Positions 9,153 to 17,922 of a DNA stretch of 64,000 nt are shown one piece after another; position 1 is the first letter of the stretch, and each line of letters begins with the position of its first letter. The stretch is from Sphingomonas sp. PL-96 (GTDB taxonomy: Bacteria; Pseudomonadota; Alphaproteobacteria; Sphingomonadales; Sphingomonadaceae): positions 1-64,000 of the forward strand of contig NZ_JAJFET010000001.1 of NCBI RefSeq assembly GCF_020707215.1, read 5' to 3'. The notes under the pieces were generated by a model. The model did no database searches. It was not told the origin of the DNA and saw nothing but the letters and a program-made list of their open reading frames with translations. Position numbers and translations under genes: made by a program.

Positions 9153-10442
9153 ATGGCTTCGACCCTAGCGCCTCCGCCTGCCGACGCTGCCGGCATCTCC
9201 GGCCAGCGCCCGCGGTCCGCGGTGAGCGTGGGCACGGGGGCCGCCGGCATGATCGGGCTGCTCGCCTGGGTGGCGGTCGCACGTCACTATGGCATGGACG
9301 GGCCGTTCTCGGCGCTGGTCAACCTTCTCGCCTGCGGGCTGCCGATGCTCGCCTGGTCGGTGCTGGTCGACAAGGTGCACCGCAATTCGTCCACCGGGCT
9401 CGACTGGAGCCGCGCTCGTCCCGTGCAGGAGACTGCGCGAGTCAGCGCGGTGAAGCTCGTCGGGCTGTGGGCGACCTGGGCGGGCATCGCCACGCTCTAC
9501 GTGACCGGCCGCTTCTACTGGGACGGCGGCTTCGGCTTTGCCATGTGGTGCTTCGGCTACGCCGCGCCGGTCTTGTTCGTGCTGTCGATCCCGTACGTGC
9601 TGTGGCTCGACCGCCACCTGGTGGAGCCGCGCGACGGCTGCTGGGCGTTCGGCGCCTGGCTGCTGCACCTGGGCGAGCCCATCGAGCACGAGGCGATCTA
9701 TAACCATCTGCGATCCTGGGCGGTGAAGGCGTTCTTCCTGGCCTTCATGCTCGGCATCGTGCCGGGCGGCTTCCGCGAGTTCGTGAATACCGACGCCGCC
9801 GTCGCGCTGCGCGATCCGGTGGCGCTGGCGCAGTGGCTGATCACCTTCATGTTCCTGGTGGACGTGGCTTTTGCGACCTGCGGCTATATCCTGGCGCTGC
9901 GGCCGATCGACACGCACATCCGCTCGGCCAATCCCTATGCGGCCGGCTGGGTCGCGGCGCTGATCTGCTATCCGCCGTTTGTGCTGATGGGCGACGGCGG
10001 CCCGCTCGACTATCATCCTGGCGGGGCGGAATGGACGCACTGGTTCGCGGGGCACCCGGTGATCCTGGCGGCGATCGGGGCGGTGCTGGTGGGGCTGACG
10101 TTCGTCTATGCCTGGGCGACGGTGGCGTTCGGGTTGCGCTTTTCCAACCTCACCAACCGCGGGATCATCACCAACGGGCCGTACGCTTGGAGCCGCCACC
10201 CGGCCTATCTGTCGAAGAACCTGTTCTGGTGGCTGGTGAGCTGGCCGATGCTGGTGACGACGGGCAACTGGCTCGACGCGTTCCGCAACACCGCGATCCT
10301 GGGGCTGGTGAGCGGCGTCTACTACTGGCGCGCCCGCACCGAGGAGCGCCACCTGCTCGCCGATCCGGAGTACCGCGCCTACTATGACTGGGCGGGTCGC
10401 AACGCGGTCGTGCCGCGGTTCTTTCGGTGGCTGGCAGGATAA
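9153..10442 (+). CDS. ICMT/DUF1295-like membrane methyltransferase family protein
   Basis: 429 aa polytopic membrane protein with about ten hydrophobic segments. The C-terminal quarter holds the isoprenylcysteine carboxyl methyltransferase-like signature: FSNLTNRGIITNGPYAWSRH, then PAYLSKNLFWW, and the EERHLLADPEYRAY tail. Those His/Arg/Glu residues bind SAM in ICMT and NnrU relatives. The N-terminal 250 residues are extra relative to short ICMT proteins and unassigned. The substrate is unknown; bacteria lack the classic prenylated CaaX targets. Start taken at ATG 9153; ATG 9107 would add about 15 residues. Family is clear, function is not. Confidence 0.8.
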   Translation: MASTLAPPPADAAGISGQRPRSAVSVGTGAAGMIGLLAWVAVARHYGMDGPFSALVNLLACGLPMLAWSVLVDKVHRNSSTGLDWSRARPVQETARVSAVKLVGLWATWAGIATLYVTGRFYWDGGFGFAMWCFGYAAPVLFVLSIPYVLWLDRHLVEPRDGCWAFGAWLLHLGEPIEHEAIYNHLRSWAVKAFFLAFMLGIVPGGFREFVNTDAAVALRDPVALAQWLITFMFLVDVAFATCGYILALRPIDTHIRSANPYAAGWVAALICYPPFVLMGDGGPLDYHPGGAEWTHWFAGHPVILAAIGAVLVGLTFVYAWATVAFGLRFSNLTNRGIITNGPYAWSRHPAYLSKNLFWWLVSWPMLVTTGNWLDAFRNTAILGLVSGVYYWRARTEERHLLADPEYRAYYDWAGRNAVVPRFFRWLAG

Positions 10443-10448
10443 CAGCGC

Positions 10449-10528
10449 CGTGCTCCTGCGCAGGCAGGAGCCCAGGGTTCCAGGCGGGATCGTTCGTGGC
10501 CCTGGACTCCCGCTTTCGCGGGAGTACG
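10449..10528 (+). repeat. Intergenic palindromic repeat, family A, copy 2
   Basis: First hairpin GCTCCTGCGCAGGCAGGAGC, then CCCAGGGTTCC, then GGCCCTGGACTCC and second hairpin CTCCCGCTTTCGCGGGAG. It fills the whole gap between two convergent genes (the ICMT-like gene and gshA), where it may act as a transcription end. Confidence 0.88.
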
Positions 10529-10530
10529 AA

Positions 10531-11904
10531 TCAGAACGTCAGTTCGTCGTACACCCGCGTGACGTCGCCGTCCCAGCTGCTGCCATAGCGGTCGAGCAGC
10601 TGCTGCGACGGCACGCGGCCGTCACGCACCACGTCGCGAAGGGGCGTGAGGAAGCCGGTTTCGTCGTCTCCAGCCGCGTCCAGCCGCCCGCGCGCCTTCA
10701 AGCCCGCGCCGGCAATGTCGAGCACTTCGCGCGCAATGTCGCGCAGCGTGCCCCTGTCGCCGAGCGGCGCATCCAGCCCCAGCCGCGGCACCGAGTCGCG
10801 CAGCGCCTGGCGAGTCTCCAGGCTCCAGTCCTTGACGAGGTCCCAGGCGGCGTCGAGCGCGCCCTGGTCGTAGAGCAGGCCGACCCAGAGTGCCGGCAGC
10901 GCGCAGATCCGGCCCCAGGGGCCGCCGTCGGCACCGCGCATCTCCAGAAAGGTCTTGAGCCGTACTTCGGGGAAGGCGGTGGAGAGATGGTCGGCCCAGT
11001 CGTCCATCGTCGGCAGCTCGCCGGGGAGGACGGAGAGCTCGCCCTTGAGGAAGTCGCGGAAGGAGAGGCCGGCCGCGTCGATATACTGGCCGTCGCGGTA
11101 GACGAAGTACATCGGCACATCGAGGGCGTAGTCGGCGTAGCGTTCGTAGCCGAAGCCATCCTCGAACACGAACGGCAGCATGCCGGTGCGGTGCGGATCG
11201 GTGTCCGACCAGATGTGGCTGCGGTACGAGAGCATGCCGTTGGGCTTGCCTTCAGTGAAGGGCGAATTGGCGAACAGCGCGGTCGCGAGCGGCTGGAGCG
11301 CAAGGCCGACGCGGAACTTCTGCACCATGTCCGCCTCCGACGCATAGTCGAGGTTCACCTGGATGGTGCAGGTGCGCAGCATCATGTCGAGACCCATGCT
11401 GCCGACGCGCGGCATGTGGTTGAGCATGATCTTGTAGCGGCCCTTGGGCATGATCGGCAGCTCGGCGCGGGTCTTGTCCGGCCACATGCCGAGGCCCAGG
11501 AAGCCCAGGCCCAGCTTTTCGCCGACGGCCTTTACCTGTTGCAGGTGGCGGCCGGTTTCGCCGCAGGTCTGGTGCAGGTTCTCGAGCGGCGCGCCCGAAA
11601 GCTCGAGCTGGCCGGCGGGCTCCAGGCTGACCGTGCCGTCCTTGCCGGCAAGCGCGATGACCTTGCCGTTCTCCTCGATCGGCGTCCAGCCGAACTCGGT
11701 CAGCGCCATCAGCAGGTCGCGGATGCCGCCGGGCTCGTCATAGCTGGGCGCACGATGGTCGCTGGTGCGGAACACGAACTTCTCGTGCTCCGTGCCGATG
11801 CGCCAGCGTGCGGCAGGCTTCTCGCCGCCTGCGAAATAGCCGATCAGCTGGTCGCGGGTCTCGATGACCGCTGCGCTGGTTTCCGAAACGGTCTTGGTGC
11901 TCAT
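10531..11904 (-). CDS. gshA: Glutamate-cysteine ligase (plant/alphaproteobacterial type)
   Basis: 457 aa. First step of glutathione synthesis: ATP-dependent joining of glutamate and cysteine. It belongs to the GCS2 class shared by alphaproteobacteria and plants rather than the E. coli GshA class. Visible marks: RIGTEHEKFVF, VSLEPAGQLELSGAPL, PKGRYKIM, TCTIQVNLDYASEADMV, WSDTDPHRTG and FLEMRGADGGPW. Start MSTKTVSET at ATG 11904. It follows rsmE by 48 bases, a probable two-gene unit. gshB is in the same window at 62.1 kb but on a separate unit. Confidence 0.96.
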   Translation of the reverse strand: MSTKTVSETSAAVIETRDQLIGYFAGGEKPAARWRIGTEHEKFVFRTSDHRAPSYDEPGGIRDLLMALTEFGWTPIEENGKVIALAGKDGTVSLEPAGQLELSGAPLENLHQTCGETGRHLQQVKAVGEKLGLGFLGLGMWPDKTRAELPIMPKGRYKIMLNHMPRVGSMGLDMMLRTCTIQVNLDYASEADMVQKFRVGLALQPLATALFANSPFTEGKPNGMLSYRSHIWSDTDPHRTGMLPFVFEDGFGYERYADYALDVPMYFVYRDGQYIDAAGLSFRDFLKGELSVLPGELPTMDDWADHLSTAFPEVRLKTFLEMRGADGGPWGRICALPALWVGLLYDQGALDAAWDLVKDWSLETRQALRDSVPRLGLDAPLGDRGTLRDIAREVLDIAGAGLKARGRLDAAGDDETGFLTPLRDVVRDGRVPSQQLLDRYGSSWDGDVTRVYDELTF

Positions 11905-11952
11905 GGGCTGCGCCCATAGGGGGTGCTGCGGTGCGGCGCCAGCGCCGTTTTG

Positions 11953-12696
11953 CTACCAGTCGCCGGCGCTTGCCATCCAGACGCTGATCGCCGCCGCCGC
12001 CGCGGTCTCCGCGCGCAGGATGCGCGGGCCCAGCGTCAGCCCGTGCGCCTGGGGCAGGGCGCGGATCGCCTCGCGCTCCTCCGCGTCGAAGCCGCCCTCC
12101 GGCCCGATCAGCACCGCGCCCGGCCCGCGATGCGCGGCCATGGTCGCCGCCGCCGGGGCGCCGCCGGTTTCGTCTGCGAAGAACAGCGCGCGCTCGGCCG
12201 GCCAGTCGCGCAGCAGCGCGGCGAGCTTCACCGGCTCGGCAAGCTCGGGCAGCGCGGTGCGGTCGCACTGCTCGGCGGCCTCGACCGCATGGGCGCGCAG
12301 CCGGTCGAGGTTGAGCCGGTCGACCACGGTGCGGCGGGTGAGCACCGGAACGATACGCGCGACACCCAGCTCGCACGCCTTTTCCACCGTCCAGTCGATG
12401 CGCCCCTTCTTGAGCGGCGCGGCGCACAGCCACAGGTCGGGCACCGGCTCGCGCGGGCGCAGCTGGTCGGTGACCTGCAGGGTGAGGTCGCGCTTGCCGG
12501 CGTGGGCGACGGTCGCGAGCCACTCGCCGGTGCGGTCGTCGAACAGCTTGACCGGATCGCCCGGCTTCGCGCGCAGCACCGACAGCAGGTAATGCGCCTG
12601 CAGCCCGTCGATGCGGATCGCGGCGTCGGGCGTGATCGTCTCGTCCAGGAACAGGCGCGGAGTGGACTGCGGCGGCCAGGCGGGAGTTGCGGGCAT
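11953..12696 (-). CDS. rsmE: 16S rRNA m3U1498 methyltransferase
   Basis: 247 aa SPOUT methyltransferase that methylates U1498 of 16S rRNA. N-terminal PUA-like domain (about 12-75, with LFLDE and HYLLSVLR), then the knotted SPOUT domain with the SAM-site motifs IGPEGGFDAEE (198-207 region) and LGPRILRAETA (222-232). KKGRIDWTVEKACELGV (97-112) is the family helix. ATG 12696 gives the standard length; the longer frame upstream overlaps the diguanylate cyclase gene. Immediately upstream of gshA. Confidence 0.96.
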   Translation of the reverse strand: MPATPAWPPQSTPRLFLDETITPDAAIRIDGLQAHYLLSVLRAKPGDPVKLFDDRTGEWLATVAHAGKRDLTLQVTDQLRPREPVPDLWLCAAPLKKGRIDWTVEKACELGVARIVPVLTRRTVVDRLNLDRLRAHAVEAAEQCDRTALPELAEPVKLAALLRDWPAERALFFADETGGAPAAATMAAHRGPGAVLIGPEGGFDAEEREAIRALPQAHGLTLGPRILRAETAAAAAISVWMASAGDW

Positions 12697-12728
12697 GGCG
12701 GCGGTGTTAGGCGAAGCGCGGCGGTTCG

Positions 12729-14534
12729 TCACGCCATCGTCAACCCGGCGTCCGCCATCACGATGCGGGCACGCCCTTCCTTCTTTGCCTGGTACATGGC
12801 GGCATCCGCGCGTTCGGTCGCACGATCGATCGTGTCTGCCGGGTCGACGCGATAGACGCCGACGCTGAGGGTTACCGCCACCGCAAGGTCGTCGCCCAGC
12901 TCGATCTCGCTCGCGCACACCGTCTTGACCACCCGGGCGGCGATCGCCTCCAGGCTTTCGGGTGCGTGACCCGGCAGCAGCACGATGAACTCGTCCCCGC
13001 CCCAGCGGCCGCACAGGTCGGCCGGGCGCAGCGTCTGCTGGATACGCCGGGCGATCTCCGCCACCACCGTATCGCCCGCGACATGGCCGAAGCGGTCGTT
13101 GATCTGCTTGAACCGGTCGACGTCGATCAGCAGCAGGCCCATGGTCGCCGCCCCGCGGCTCCCCTGCATCTTGTCGAAGGCAGCCACGAAGCCGCGGCGG
13201 TTCGCAACACCCGTCGCCGAATCGCGATAGGCCAGCTGCTCGAGCTCGAGCGTGCGCTCGCGGACGCGTGCCTCCAGCGAACGCGTCTGTTCCGCTACCG
13301 CATGCGCCATCGCCGCGAACCGGCGCGACAGCCGGCCGATCTCGTCGTCACGGCGCAGGTCCAGCTGTTCGGCGGGCTGGAAATTGCCGCGTTCCGCTTC
13401 GGTGACGCTCATCTCCAGCAGGCGAAGCGGATCCAGCACCACCCGCTTGAACATCGCCACCGCCAGTGCGCCGCCCAGCAGCAGCATCAGCACGATCAGC
13501 GCCGCCAGCGGTCCGAACAACCACCGGTCCACCATCGCGCTGGGATCCATCACAGTCACATTGTACCAGTCGAGCCCGTCGAGATAGCCGACGCCGACCA
13601 GCACCCGCTTGCCGCCCATCTTCAGGAAGTCGGAACGCGCCGGCGCCTTGCCGGAGGCGACATCGGCCATCATCGCGCGCAGCAGTTCGCGGTCCGTGCG
13701 GCTGACCATGTCGAACACGGTCGCGGCAGCGATGTGGCGACCGTGGGAGGCACGGCTGACCAGGCGCGGGTCCCGGTGCGCCTGCACGGCACCGGTGCGG
13801 TCGACGAAAAAGGTCGAGACGCCCGGCTGCGTATCGGCCAGAGCTTCGCGCACAAAGGCGGACAGGTCGACCGCCGTGCCGGTGATGCCCAGCGCCTTGC
13901 CCTGATCGCGCACCACGCAGTTGACGAACACGCGCGTGCGCAAGGCGAGATCGTCGGAATCGACGTTCAGCTGGCAGTCGCGCGGCCGGGCAAGCGTGTC
14001 AAAGAACCAGCGATCCCGGTCCTTGCCGCGCTGAAGGGTCAGGCGCGGGTGATCGGCCGTATAGCCGCTGCCGGCCTCTTCGTAATAATAGGCGCGCGTT
14101 GCTGCCGAACCGACGAAAAACGTGCCTCCGGCCGAAAGCTGGACGACCCGCCGCAACTCGGCAATCGCGACCTGCCGCTTGGCGGAACTCTGCTCGTCGC
14201 GCAGCCAGCGGATCAGCGCCTGCGATCGCGCGTTGGTTTGCGCAAGCGCGACGTCGCGCTGCAGCGTGCCCAGCCCGCGCGCACGATCATACAGGACCTG
14301 GCGTTCGGCCAGGCCCGTGCCGAGCCGCGCCAGCGTCATGTCCACCACGCGATCGAACGCCAGGAATCCAGCCGCAGCCAGCAGGCCGATCAGCAGCAGT
14401 CCGACCAGCAGCACGCGTGCGGTCAGGCTTGCGGCAATCGTCCGCCAGAACCCCCTGAAGGGGAGCATCTCGTTCGACGCGATCGTCCGTCTCCTGGAAC
14501 CGGTGCTTCTCTCGGCGCCGTTCCAGGGCCTCAT
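12729..14534 (-). CDS. Membrane diguanylate cyclase (sensor-HAMP-GGDEF)
   Basis: 601 aa. TM1 about 41-61, a periplasmic sensor region (about 62-338) with a double-Cache-like look, TM2 about 340-361, HAMP about 362-415, a short coiled coil, then GGDEF. The active site GGDEF is intact at 512-516, with DVDRFKQINDRFGH upstream. RPAD (503-506), exactly five residues before GGDEF, is the inhibitory I-site, so c-di-GMP feedback is expected. The second in-frame Met (residue 23) is an alternative start just before TM1. The gene lies between rsmE and ubiA. Confidence 0.93.
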   Translation of the reverse strand: MRPWNGAERSTGSRRRTIASNEMLPFRGFWRTIAASLTARVLLVGLLLIGLLAAAGFLAFDRVVDMTLARLGTGLAERQVLYDRARGLGTLQRDVALAQTNARSQALIRWLRDEQSSAKRQVAIAELRRVVQLSAGGTFFVGSAATRAYYYEEAGSGYTADHPRLTLQRGKDRDRWFFDTLARPRDCQLNVDSDDLALRTRVFVNCVVRDQGKALGITGTAVDLSAFVREALADTQPGVSTFFVDRTGAVQAHRDPRLVSRASHGRHIAAATVFDMVSRTDRELLRAMMADVASGKAPARSDFLKMGGKRVLVGVGYLDGLDWYNVTVMDPSAMVDRWLFGPLAALIVLMLLLGGALAVAMFKRVVLDPLRLLEMSVTEAERGNFQPAEQLDLRRDDEIGRLSRRFAAMAHAVAEQTRSLEARVRERTLELEQLAYRDSATGVANRRGFVAAFDKMQGSRGAATMGLLLIDVDRFKQINDRFGHVAGDTVVAEIARRIQQTLRPADLCGRWGGDEFIVLLPGHAPESLEAIAARVVKTVCASEIELGDDLAVAVTLSVGVYRVDPADTIDRATERADAAMYQAKKEGRARIVMADAGLTMA

Positions 14535-14729
14535 GCACGTACAGCTATAGATAGGTTAGTCTGGAAGGTGGGGCAACGCGGCACCGCCCGGATGTTTCCC
14601 GTGTTTGCGATCGGCCGAGCCGTGCAAGCCCATTCGATTTGTGGCAGCAGGGCGAATGATTTCCGTTCCTTTCCCGCTGCAGCAGCCGCTCTTGCTTCCA
14701 CCCTTCCTCCGTGTCGAGGATTGCGCGCG

Positions 14730-15644
14730 ATGACCGCAGCCGTCGAGATCGTGCCCGACAGCGAGCATCGCGGACTGGTCGGCCGGCTGCCGGCGCGGCT
14801 GAGGCCTTTTGCGCTGCTCGCGCGGTTCGACCGGCCGATCGGCTGGTGGCTGTTGTTCTGGCCCGGCGCCTGGGCAATCGCGCTTGGCGGGCAGGCGATC
14901 GCGCGCTGGGACATGATCGCCTGGTTCCTGCTCGGAAGCATCGCGATGCGGGGCGCGGGCTGCGTCTACAACGACATCGTCGACCGTGACCTCGACCGGC
15001 AGGTGGCGCGCACCCGCAGTCGCCCGCTCGCAAGCGGGGCGGTGTCGCTGAAGGCCGCCTGGGCCTGGCTGCTGATCCTGTGCGTGGTGGGGCTGGTGGT
15101 GCTGGTGCAGCTGCGCCTGCCCGCCGCGATCGTCGCGGTATCGAGCATCGTCTTGGTCGCCGCCTATCCATTCATGAAGCGGATCACCTGGTGGCCGCAG
15201 GCCTGGCTTGGCATCGTGTTCAGCTGGGCAGCGCCGGTCGGCTGGGTGGAGGTGACCCACGGCAGCATCGTGCCGATGCTGCTGCTCTATGCCGGGTCGA
15301 TCACCTGGGTCGTCGGCTATGATACCATCTACGCGCTGCAGGACGTGGAGGACGATGCGCTGGTGGGCGTCCGCTCGTCTGCGCGGCGGATGGGCAGCAA
15401 GGTGCGCCCGGGTGTCGCCATCCTCTATCTCCTGTCGCTCGCGTGCTGGGCGGGTGCCTTCTGGCAGGTGTTCCCGACTCCGCTCGCGCTTCTCGCGCTG
15501 CTGCCGATGGCACTGCACCTGGGGTGGCAGGTGGCGACGCTCGATGCTGGGGACGGGCACAACACGCTGGCGCGCTTCCGCAGCAACCGCAACGCCGGAT
15601 TGCTGATGTTCCTCGCCTGCCTGGTGGTAGGCACTGCAGCCTGA
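14730..15644 (+). CDS. ubiA: 4-hydroxybenzoate polyprenyltransferase
   Basis: 304 aa inner-membrane prenyltransferase that joins the polyprenyl chain to 4-hydroxybenzoate in ubiquinone synthesis. Both Asp-rich motifs that bind the Mg-diphosphate are present: NDIVDRDLDR (81-90) and DVEDD (205-209), the latter after YDTIYALQ. RPIGWWLLFWPGAW near 35-48 is the conserved first helix. ATG 14730 fits the family; the much longer open frame upstream is antisense to the diguanylate cyclase and not coding. About 195 bases separate it from the divergent cyclase gene, room for two promoters. Confidence 0.96.
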   Translation: MTAAVEIVPDSEHRGLVGRLPARLRPFALLARFDRPIGWWLLFWPGAWAIALGGQAIARWDMIAWFLLGSIAMRGAGCVYNDIVDRDLDRQVARTRSRPLASGAVSLKAAWAWLLILCVVGLVVLVQLRLPAAIVAVSSIVLVAAYPFMKRITWWPQAWLGIVFSWAAPVGWVEVTHGSIVPMLLLYAGSITWVVGYDTIYALQDVEDDALVGVRSSARRMGSKVRPGVAILYLLSLACWAGAFWQVFPTPLALLALLPMALHLGWQVATLDAGDGHNTLARFRSNRNAGLLMFLACLVVGTAA

Positions 15645-15694
15645 ATCGCCGGCACGGCTTTGACCTTGGAGCCTGGGCTCCCTAAGTCGCTGGC

Positions 15695-17041
15695 ATGCAG
15701 AACCCCGAACAGGCGCAGGCTCGCGCCGCGCAGGCGATCGAGCGTGCCCGCGCTCGCGGCGCCGATGCCGCCGATGCCATTCTGATTGCCGATACGGCGC
15801 TGTCCGTCTCCGTGCGCCTGGGGGCGCTGGAGGACGTCGGCCGGTCCGAGGGCGGCGAGCTGGGCCTGCGCGTCTTTGTCGGCAAGCGCTCGGCAAGCGT
15901 CGCCACCTCGGACCTGTCGGACGCCGCGTTGGACGAAGTGGCCGAGCGCGCGGTCGCGATGGCGCGGCTCGCGCCGGAGGATGCCTGGGCAGGGCTGGCG
16001 CCGGCCGAGCGGCTGATGAAGGGCGCCGCGCCGCTGCTCGACCTGGACGATGGTGCCGAGGTGTCGCCCGAGCAACTCAAGGCACAGGCGCTGGCAGCAG
16101 AAGACGCGGCGCGCGCTGTCGCCGGTGTCACCAATTCGGAAGGGGGCAGCGCCAGCGCCAGCCGCGTGGTGGTGGCGCTCGCCACCAGCCACGGCTTTGC
16201 CGGCAGCTATGCGGTCACCAGCCACGGCGTTTCGGCCAGTGTGCTTGCGGGCAGCGGGTCGGGCATGCAGCGCGACTATGCCTATCACAGCGCCCGGCAT
16301 CGTGCCTCGCTCGACCCCGCCGAGGAAATCGGGCGGCTGGCGGGCGAGCGTGCGGTCGCGCGGCTCGATCCGGCGCGGATCGCATCGGGGCCGATGCCGG
16401 TGGTGTTCGACCCGCGCGTGGGCGCCAGCCTGCTCGGCCATCTGACCGGCGCGATCGCCGGGCCGGGCGTGGCGCGCGGCACGAGCTTCCTGCGCGATGC
16501 GCTCGGCACGGCGGTGTTCGCGCCTGGCGTGACCATTCGCGACGATCCGCACCGCCCGCGGGGTCTGCGCTCACGGCCGTTCGACGGCGAGGGGCTGCCG
16601 GTGTCGCCGCTCGCCATCGTCGAGGACGGCGTGCTGCAGAGCTGGCTGCTCGAAAGCGCCTCGGCCCGCCAGCTGGGGCTGGAGCCGACCGGCCATGCGA
16701 CTCGCGGCATCGGCGGCGGGCCCGGCGTCGGCACCAGCAACCTCTACATGGATGCCGGGCGCATCTCGCGTGAGGCGATGATCGGCGACATCGCGCACGG
16801 CGTGCTGGTGACCGAGTTGATCGGCCAGGGCGTCAACGGCGTGACCGGCGACTATAGCCGCGGCGCGGCGGGCTTCCTGATCGAGAATGGCGAGCTCACG
16901 CGGCCGGTGGCCGAAATCACCATCGCCGGCAATCTGCGCCAGATGTTTGCAGCGCTGGTGCCGGCAAGCGACCTGGAGTTCCGCCACGGCGTCAACGTGC
17001 CGACGTTCCGGATCGACGGGATGACGGTCGCGGGTGGCTGA
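15695..17041 (+). CDS. pmbA: PmbA/TldE-family metalloprotease subunit
   Basis: 448 aa member of the TldD/PmbA family. In E. coli, TldD-TldE process microcin B17 and CcdA; TldE lacks its own catalytic zinc site and supports TldD. This protein has the PmbA arrangement: GGELGLRVFVGKRSASVATS near 50-70, EGGSASASR in the middle, the LTGAIAGPGVARG loop, GLPVSPLAIVEDGVLQSWLL, and the C-terminal GVNGVTGDYSRGAAGFLIE. I see no HExxxH, in line with TldE rather than TldD. No tldD is in the window. The 3' end overlaps the next gene by 8 bases. Confidence 0.92.
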   Translation: MQNPEQAQARAAQAIERARARGADAADAILIADTALSVSVRLGALEDVGRSEGGELGLRVFVGKRSASVATSDLSDAALDEVAERAVAMARLAPEDAWAGLAPAERLMKGAAPLLDLDDGAEVSPEQLKAQALAAEDAARAVAGVTNSEGGSASASRVVVALATSHGFAGSYAVTSHGVSASVLAGSGSGMQRDYAYHSARHRASLDPAEEIGRLAGERAVARLDPARIASGPMPVVFDPRVGASLLGHLTGAIAGPGVARGTSFLRDALGTAVFAPGVTIRDDPHRPRGLRSRPFDGEGLPVSPLAIVEDGVLQSWLLESASARQLGLEPTGHATRGIGGGPGVGTSNLYMDAGRISREAMIGDIAHGVLVTELIGQGVNGVTGDYSRGAAGFLIENGELTRPVAEITIAGNLRQMFAALVPASDLEFRHGVNVPTFRIDGMTVAGG

Positions 17042-17816
17042 CACGCTGCTCGACCGACTGGCCGGGATCGCCGGCGAAGCGGCAGCGCTGGCGCATGCGC
17101 GCGCGTCCACCGACTTCGAGCGGTGGGAAAAGGCGCCGGGCAATCCGGTGTGCGAGATCGACTTGGCTGTCGACGCATTCCTGCGCGAGCGGCTGAGCGC
17201 GCTGCTTCCGGACGCCGGCTGGCTGTCCGAGGAATCGGCCGACGACCATGCCCGGCTCGCCTGCCGCCGCGTTTGGATCGTCGATCCGATCGACGGTACA
17301 CGCGACTATATCCGCGGCCGGCCGGGCTGGTCGGTGTCGATCGCACTGGTCGAGGACGGCCAGCCGGTGCTGGGCGTGCTGGACGCGCCGGCCCGGCACG
17401 AACGCTGGCGCGCTGCGGCGGGCGAAGGCGCGTGGCGCAATGGCGTGCGGCTGAAGGCGAGCGACGTAGCCGAGATGGCGGGCGCGCGCACGCCCGTAGA
17501 CGCGCTGCCCAAGGCGGATCGCGATCTGGTGGCGGTGGCAAAGCCAAACTCGATTGCGCTGCGCATGGCAATGGTCGCGGCTGGCGAGGCGGACCTGCTC
17601 GCCACCTTCCGCTGGGGCAATGAATGGGACGTGGCGGCCGCCGTGCTGCTGCTGCGCGAGGCGGGGGCAGCGGTGACCGATGCCCTGGGCAAGCCGCTGC
17701 GCTTCAACACCCCGCGCGCGCAGGCATTCGGGGTGCTCGCGACCGCACCCAGGCTCCACGCCTCCGCGATCGAACGGCTGCGACCGCGCGCAATCGCAGC
17801 CCTGGGGCGCCGCTAA
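17034..17816 (+). CDS. Inositol monophosphatase family protein (possibly CysQ)
   Basis: 260 aa Mg-dependent phosphatase of the IMPase/CysQ superfamily. Metal ligands are in place: Glu66/Glu67 (WLSEES), Asp84 and Asp87 (VDPIDGTRDY), and Asp199 (GNEWDVAAA). Substrate could be 3'(2'),5'-bisphosphate adenosine or a sugar or inositol phosphate; the DPIDGT context and size fit either. It starts with GTG at 17034, overlapping pmbA by 8 bases, so the two are probably co-translated. A 106-base gap with a leader hairpin follows before the Tad genes. Confidence 0.88.
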   Translation: MADTLLDRLAGIAGEAAALAHARASTDFERWEKAPGNPVCEIDLAVDAFLRERLSALLPDAGWLSEESADDHARLACRRVWIVDPIDGTRDYIRGRPGWSVSIALVEDGQPVLGVLDAPARHERWRAAAGEGAWRNGVRLKASDVAEMAGARTPVDALPKADRDLVAVAKPNSIALRMAMVAAGEADLLATFRWGNEWDVAAAVLLLREAGAAVTDALGKPLRFNTPRAQAFGVLATAPRLHASAIERLRPRAIAALGRR

Positions 17817-17885
17817 CCCGAAAATACAGTGCACCGCACAAGAAACCGCTCGACCTTGATCTATGTTTAGAACAAGGATCGGAGT

Positions 17886-17906
17886 GGTCCCGAATTGGTA
17901 GGGACC
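17886..17906 (+). promoter_or_regulatory. Leader hairpin ahead of the Tad genes
   Basis: GGTCCC (17886-17891) and GGGACC (17901-17906) form a perfect six-pair stem with a nine-base AT-rich loop, ending 16 bases before the GTG start of the TadG-like gene. A few bases earlier CCTTG and CAAGG can pair too. It has no T-tract. It could affect translation initiation of the Tad operon or simply be chance. Confidence 0.3.
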
Positions 17907-17922
17907 CGAGGATGGTGCGCAC

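Noticed and set aside
12966..14729. Long N-terminal extension of ubiA on the plus strand
   Set aside because: It is antisense to the diguanylate cyclase. UbiA homology starts only at 14730.
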